From NCBI GenBank assembly GCA_947581885.1, contig CANPWF010000057.1:1-9044 (forward strand): DNA of 9,044 nt, read 5' to 3'. Below are positions 5,614-9,044 of this stretch, piece after piece. Made by a program: the position numbers and the translations under genes. The DNA is from an uncultured Clostridia bacterium (GTDB lineage: Bacteria; Bacillota; Clostridia; Christensenellales; Borkfalkiaceae). How positions within the stretch are numbered: position 1 is the first letter of the stretch; every line of letters begins with the position of its first letter. The notes below the pieces were generated by a model. The model saw only the letters and a program-made list of their open reading frames with translations, had not been told where the DNA came from and did no database searches.

Positions 5614-5638
5614 CGGCGGGAGTCATTCCCGCCGTTTT
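5614..5638 (+). terminator. Intrinsic terminator after secF
   Basis: CGGCGGGA (5614-5621) pairs perfectly with TCCCGCCG (5627-5634) around a 5-base GTCAT loop, followed by TTTT (5635-5638). It separates the secDF unit from recJ. The short T-tract may allow read-through, and no separate recJ promoter is evident in the 55-base gap. Confidence 0.8.
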
Positions 5639-5653
5639 CAATAAGAGGGACGT

Positions 5654-7954
5654 ATGAGAAGGCTCGTCAGCGAATTCGACTTTTCGCCCGAACAACTGCA
5701 AAGCGTAAAACAGCTCGCCGAAGAACTCTCGCTCACCGAGACGACGGCGGGGCTTCTCTATGCTCGCGGCATGGACACGGCGGACAAGATGCGTGCCTTC
5801 CTTCACCCCTCCAAAGAGCGTTTTTTGCCCCCCATGTCGCTAAAAGGCATGAAGGAAGCGGTCGCTCTCCTCACGCAGGCACGCGACGAAGAGTGGCGGG
5901 TGGCGGTGTTCGGCGACTACGACGCGGACGGTATCGGCGCGTGCGCCATTCTCTCCCGCGCCCTCCGCATTTTCGGCATCGAACCCTATCTCTATATCCC
6001 CGAACGCACGCAGGGCTACGGCATGAGCGTTGCCGCGCTCGACAAGATCTTCGACGAGTTTTTGCCCGACCTCGTCGTCACCGTCGACTGCGGGATCTCC
6101 AACGCGGAAGAGGTGGAATACATCAAGGAGCAGGGGGCGTACGTCATCGTCACTGACCACCACGAGCTCCCCGAACAGCTTCCCGACTGCATCGTCGTCA
6201 ACCCCAAACTCGGGGGAGAATACCCCTACGATAACCTGTGCGGCGCGGGGGTGGCGTTCAAACTCGCCTGTGCCCTCATCGGCGAACGGGCGTATGAATT
6301 TGTGGATTTCGCCGCGCTCTCGACGGTGGCGGACAGCGTCCCGCTCCTCGGGGAGAACCGCGACATCGTGGCGGAAGGGCTTCGCCGTATCAACAATTCC
6401 CCCCGTCCCGCCTTCTCGGCATTGCTCGGAAAGACGGTCGCCGAAGTCACCGCGCAGACCCTCGCCTTCACCGTCGCGCCCCGCATCAACGCCGCGGGGA
6501 GAATGGGGGACGCGCACACCGCGCTCCGCCTCTTCACGTCCGAAAACGAGGAGGAGATCGAAGTCCTCGCCGAAAAACTGCACCTGTATAACGCCGAACG
6601 GCAACGCTATTGCGACGAAGTGTACGCACAGGCGGAAAAACAGGCGATCGAGACGGGGGCGTACGGCAACGTCATCATGCTCGCGGGGGAAAATTGGAAC
6701 GCGGGCTTTGTGGGCATCGTCGCCGCCCGTATCGCGGAGGAATTTTCCCGCCCCGCGCTCCTCTTCGTCCGCCATGGGGACACCCTCAAAGGCAGTGCGC
6801 GTTCGGTGGAGAACGTCAACATCTTCGAGGCGTTGAAGGCGTGCTCAGAGTACATCGAGGAGTTCGGCGGGCATGCGCAGGCGGCGGGGGTCAACGTGAA
6901 GGCGGAGAACTTCGAAAAGCTCAGAGCCGCCCTCAACGAATATCTCGGAACACACTACGCGCGGGAAGATTTCGTCCCCACGATCTCCGTGTGCGGCCCC
7001 GCGGAGAACGGCGTGCGCGTCGCACGGGAATTGCAGCTTTTGGAGCCCTTCGGCATGGGCAACCGCCGCCCGATGTTCGTTTTCGAAGCCGAACATGTAG
7101 ACGCGCTCCCCATCAAGGAGGGTTCGCCGCACCTCTCCTTCCGCTTCGGCGGCATGGATTATATGTACTTCGGCGGGGCGAAGGATCTTCGCCTTCTCCG
7201 CAGCGACGTAAAAAAGACGCTCGTTTTCGAATACAATCTCTCTTCCTTCCGCGGGAAGGAGAGCTTGAAGGGATTTGTCCGCGCCGCCCTTGCGGACGGA
7301 AGGGATGGCGACGTGGGACTTGACGGATTCTCCGAACAGCTTCAAACCCTCGGCGTGCCCTTCCGCGGCGGCGAAGAGGGGGATACGGACTCGCTCGACG
7401 AATTTATGCGGGAGAAGATCTCCTCCTGCGCATACGGCTTGGCGGCGGTGTATTCCGACCGTGCGACCCTCGGACACTATCCGTCGCTCGCGTCTATCCC
7501 CGTCGATCTCTTCCGCCCGTCCTCCTCTTCCGTTGTGAACACGGTGGTGTACGCCCCCGAAGCGGGGTGCGACCTCTCCGCCTACCGCGACGTTGTGTAT
7601 CTCGACCGTCCCGCCTCGCCCACCGCGCTCACGGGGAGGGCGGCGGTGAAATTCAACCGCAATATCTGCGGCTACCGCGACGTGCTCGCTCTCGACTGCA
7701 CGCGCGAAAAATTGCTCGAAGTGTTCGCCGCCGTGCGTTCCACCCCCCTCGGCGGGGAGAGCATGGCGGAACTTGCGCACAGCTCGGGCGGGCTCGGCTT
7801 CGGGGAGAAGGAACTTCTCTTCGCCCTTACCGTATTCGAAGAGCTCGGGCTCGTCGAACTTCAAAACGGAAGGCTGCACGTCTTTCGCGGTGTCAAGCGG
7901 GAGCTCACCGATTCCCGTATCTACTCTGCGGTGAAACGCTTCTCGGAGGATTGA
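5654..7954 (+). CDS. recJ: Single-stranded-DNA-specific 5'-3' exonuclease RecJ
   Basis: RecJ degrades single-stranded DNA 5' to 3' in recombinational repair, mismatch repair and stalled-fork processing in the cytoplasm. The 766-residue length fits the long Firmicutes form (E. coli RecJ is about 577). The DHH domain has the metal-binding motifs FGDYDADG (86-93), VTVDCG with Asp145, and DHH at 168-170, plus STVADSVPL. Next come APRINAAGRMGDA and the DHHA1 part with GSARS (380-384) and FGGHAQAAG (404-412). The OB-fold follows, marked by LEPFGMGNRRP (463-473). The last 200 or so residues are a poorly conserved Firmicutes-type extension. All catalytic motifs are intact. A modest GAGGG site (5645-5649) lies 4 bases before the ATG. 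No own promoter is visible, so transcription probably comes by read-through or from within secF. The stop codon is one base from the next start. Confidence 0.97.
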   Translation: MRRLVSEFDFSPEQLQSVKQLAEELSLTETTAGLLYARGMDTADKMRAFLHPSKERFLPPMSLKGMKEAVALLTQARDEEWRVAVFGDYDADGIGACAILSRALRIFGIEPYLYIPERTQGYGMSVAALDKIFDEFLPDLVVTVDCGISNAEEVEYIKEQGAYVIVTDHHELPEQLPDCIVVNPKLGGEYPYDNLCGAGVAFKLACALIGERAYEFVDFAALSTVADSVPLLGENRDIVAEGLRRINNSPRPAFSALLGKTVAEVTAQTLAFTVAPRINAAGRMGDAHTALRLFTSENEEEIEVLAEKLHLYNAERQRYCDEVYAQAEKQAIETGAYGNVIMLAGENWNAGFVGIVAARIAEEFSRPALLFVRHGDTLKGSARSVENVNIFEALKACSEYIEEFGGHAQAAGVNVKAENFEKLRAALNEYLGTHYAREDFVPTISVCGPAENGVRVARELQLLEPFGMGNRRPMFVFEAEHVDALPIKEGSPHLSFRFGGMDYMYFGGAKDLRLLRSDVKKTLVFEYNLSSFRGKESLKGFVRAALADGRDGDVGLDGFSEQLQTLGVPFRGGEEGDTDSLDEFMREKISSCAYGLAAVYSDRATLGHYPSLASIPVDLFRPSSSSVVNTVVYAPEAGCDLSAYRDVVYLDRPASPTALTGRAAVKFNRNICGYRDVLALDCTREKLLEVFAAVRSTPLGGESMAELAHSSGGLGFGEKELLFALTVFEELGLVELQNGRLHVFRGVKRELTDSRIYSAVKRFSED
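7945..7950 (+). promoter_or_regulatory. Ribosome binding site of the RelA/SpoT homologue
   Basis: GGAGGA inside the end of recJ lies 5 bases before ATG 7956. It supports that start over the in-frame ATG at 7971 and suggests coupling to recJ translation. Confidence 0.8.
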
Positions 7955-7955
7955 C

Positions 7956-9044
7956 ATGGAACCCATTCTCATGAAGATCTACGAATATTACGAGGGCGAC
8001 GACCGCAACATGCTCCTCCGCGCATACGACTACGCCGAGCGGGCGCACCGCAACCAGAAGCGTGCCTCGGGTGAACCCTACTTCATTCACCCCTGCGCCG
8101 TCGCCGAGATCTTGGTGGAACTCGGGTTGGACGCTTCCACGATCGCGGGGGCACTTCTTCACGATGTCATCGAGGATACGCCTTCGACAGAAGAGGACAT
8201 CCGCCGCGAATTCGGCGAGGAAGTGCTCTCCCTCGTCTCGGGCGTTACCAAACTCGACAAGATCGTATTCCGCTCCGAAGAGGAAGAGGAGGCGGAGAAC
8301 TTCCGCAAGATCTTCCTCGCGATGGCGAAGGATATCCGCGTCATCATCATCAAACTTGCCGACCGTCTTCACAATATGCGCTCACTGAATTATCTCTCCG
8401 CCGAACGGCAGCAGAAGATGGCGAAGGAGACGCTCGATATCTACGCGCCCATCGCGGGGCGGCTCGGTATCAGCCAAGTGAAGTGCGAACTCGAAGATCT
8501 GTGCCTCAAATTCCTCGACCCCGCCGCCTTCGAATTTTTGGTGGAGAACATCCATCAGAAGTTGGAAGAGCGCAACCGCTTCGTCGATTACGTCGTCGAG
8601 GAGATCAACGCCATTTTGACGGAATCGGGCATCTCGGGGGAGGTGTTCGGGCGGCCCAAACACTTCTACTCCATCTATAAAAAGATGAAGGAGAAGCATA
8701 AGACACTCGACCAAATTTACGATTTGACGGCGGTGCGCGTCATCGTCGGCACGGTGGACGAATGCTACGAGGTATTCGGCAAGATCCACAAGCAGTGGAA
8801 GCCCGTGCCGGGGCGGATCAAAGACTATATCGCCACCCCCAAGCCCAACATGTACCAATCGCTGCATACGACGGTCGTCACCAACTTCGGGCAGCCCTTC
8901 GAGATCCAGATCCGTACGGAAGAGATGCACCGCACGGCGGAATACGGTATCGCCGCCCATTGGAAGTATAAGGAAAACCGCGACACGGAGACCTCGCTCG
9001 ACCAGCGCATCTCGTGGATCCGCGAGATGATGGAACTGCAAGGG
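7956..9044 (+). CDS. relA: Bifunctional (p)ppGpp synthetase/hydrolase, RelA/SpoT homologue (3' end outside window)
   Basis: This long RSH enzyme makes (p)ppGpp from ATP and GTP/GDP during starvation and also hydrolyses it, controlling the stringent response. The window holds the first 363 codons. The HD hydrolase domain has all the manganese-site residues: His45 (FIHP), His69-Asp70 (LLHDVIEDT) and Asp136 (LADRLHNMR). The synthetase domain begins near residue 230, with GRPKHFYSIYKKM, YDLTAVRVI, Tyr-Gln-Ser-Leu-His and FEIQIRT visible. The RIKD sequence at 287-290 matches the RxKD signature of bifunctional enzymes, as opposed to the ExDD of synthetase-only RelA. The C-terminal TGS/ACT regulatory half lies beyond the window. 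The start is one base after recJ and has a good ribosome binding site. The gene probably forms an operon with recJ. Some annotators would call it spoT or rel. Confidence 0.97.
   Translation, partial: MEPILMKIYEYYEGDDRNMLLRAYDYAERAHRNQKRASGEPYFIHPCAVAEILVELGLDASTIAGALLHDVIEDTPSTEEDIRREFGEEVLSLVSGVTKLDKIVFRSEEEEEAENFRKIFLAMAKDIRVIIIKLADRLHNMRSLNYLSAERQQKMAKETLDIYAPIAGRLGISQVKCELEDLCLKFLDPAAFEFLVENIHQKLEERNRFVDYVVEEINAILTESGISGEVFGRPKHFYSIYKKMKEKHKTLDQIYDLTAVRVIVGTVDECYEVFGKIHKQWKPVPGRIKDYIATPKPNMYQSLHTTVVTNFGQPFEIQIRTEEMHRTAEYGIAAHWKYKENRDTETSLDQRISWIREMMELQG

Noticed and set aside
1..9044. Mobile elements, CRISPR arrays, tRNA/rRNA genes or a defence island
   Set aside because: No transposase or integrase motifs, no regularly spaced repeats, and no cloverleaf or rRNA-like stretches were seen. 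The gene content is conserved housekeeping with uniform strand and composition.

Overview
The window is a dense, co-oriented block of housekeeping genes from a GC-rich member of the Clostridia. Every supported gene lies on the + strand, in the order tgt (3' end) - yajC - TIGR04086-type membrane protein - scfA - scfB - secD - secF - recJ - relA/spoT homologue (5' part). From general knowledge this is the ancestral Firmicutes arrangement around tgt/yajC and secDF/recJ/relA. The six-cysteine peptide SCIFF and its radical SAM maturase are near-universal in class Clostridia, which fixes the class. High GC and unusually divergent SecD/SecF suggest an uncultured gut-type lineage, possibly Christensenellales-like. 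That finer placement is inference only.

Region 1 (1-1416): the C-terminal third of queuine tRNA-ribosyltransferase, then a 114-base gap holding a clear sigma-A-type promoter for yajC, then yajC with a long acidic tail. A strong intrinsic terminator follows yajC. Its 3' arm is also the Shine-Dalgarno sequence of the next gene, a four-helix TIGR04086-like membrane protein. Region 2 (1417-2971): a ranthipeptide (SCIFF) cassette. It has its own consensus promoter, the 50-residue precursor ScfA, a GC-rich hairpin, and the SPASM radical SAM maturase ScfB, which has no visible ribosome binding site. Region 3 (2972-5650): a third strong promoter with a structured leader, then overlapping secD and secF, closed by an intrinsic terminator. 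Both proteins have the SecDF topology but appear to lack the conserved intramembrane aspartates that carry protons in studied SecDF. Region 4 (5651-9044): recJ, encoding the long Firmicutes-type single-strand exonuclease, followed one base later by a bifunctional (p)ppGpp synthetase/hydrolase gene that runs off the window. The apt gene often found between them is absent.

Functionally, YajC, SecD and SecF are accessory subunits of the Sec translocon, and the SCIFF cassette sits exactly between them. The block is cut into transcription units by three promoters, all with 17-base spacers, and by up to three hairpin terminators or attenuators. The most unusual points are the degenerate SecDF pair, the terminator/ribosome-binding-site overlap, and the apparent design that makes much more SCIFF peptide than maturase. 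There is no mobile element, CRISPR array, tRNA or rRNA, and no wholly new multi-gene system that I can support.
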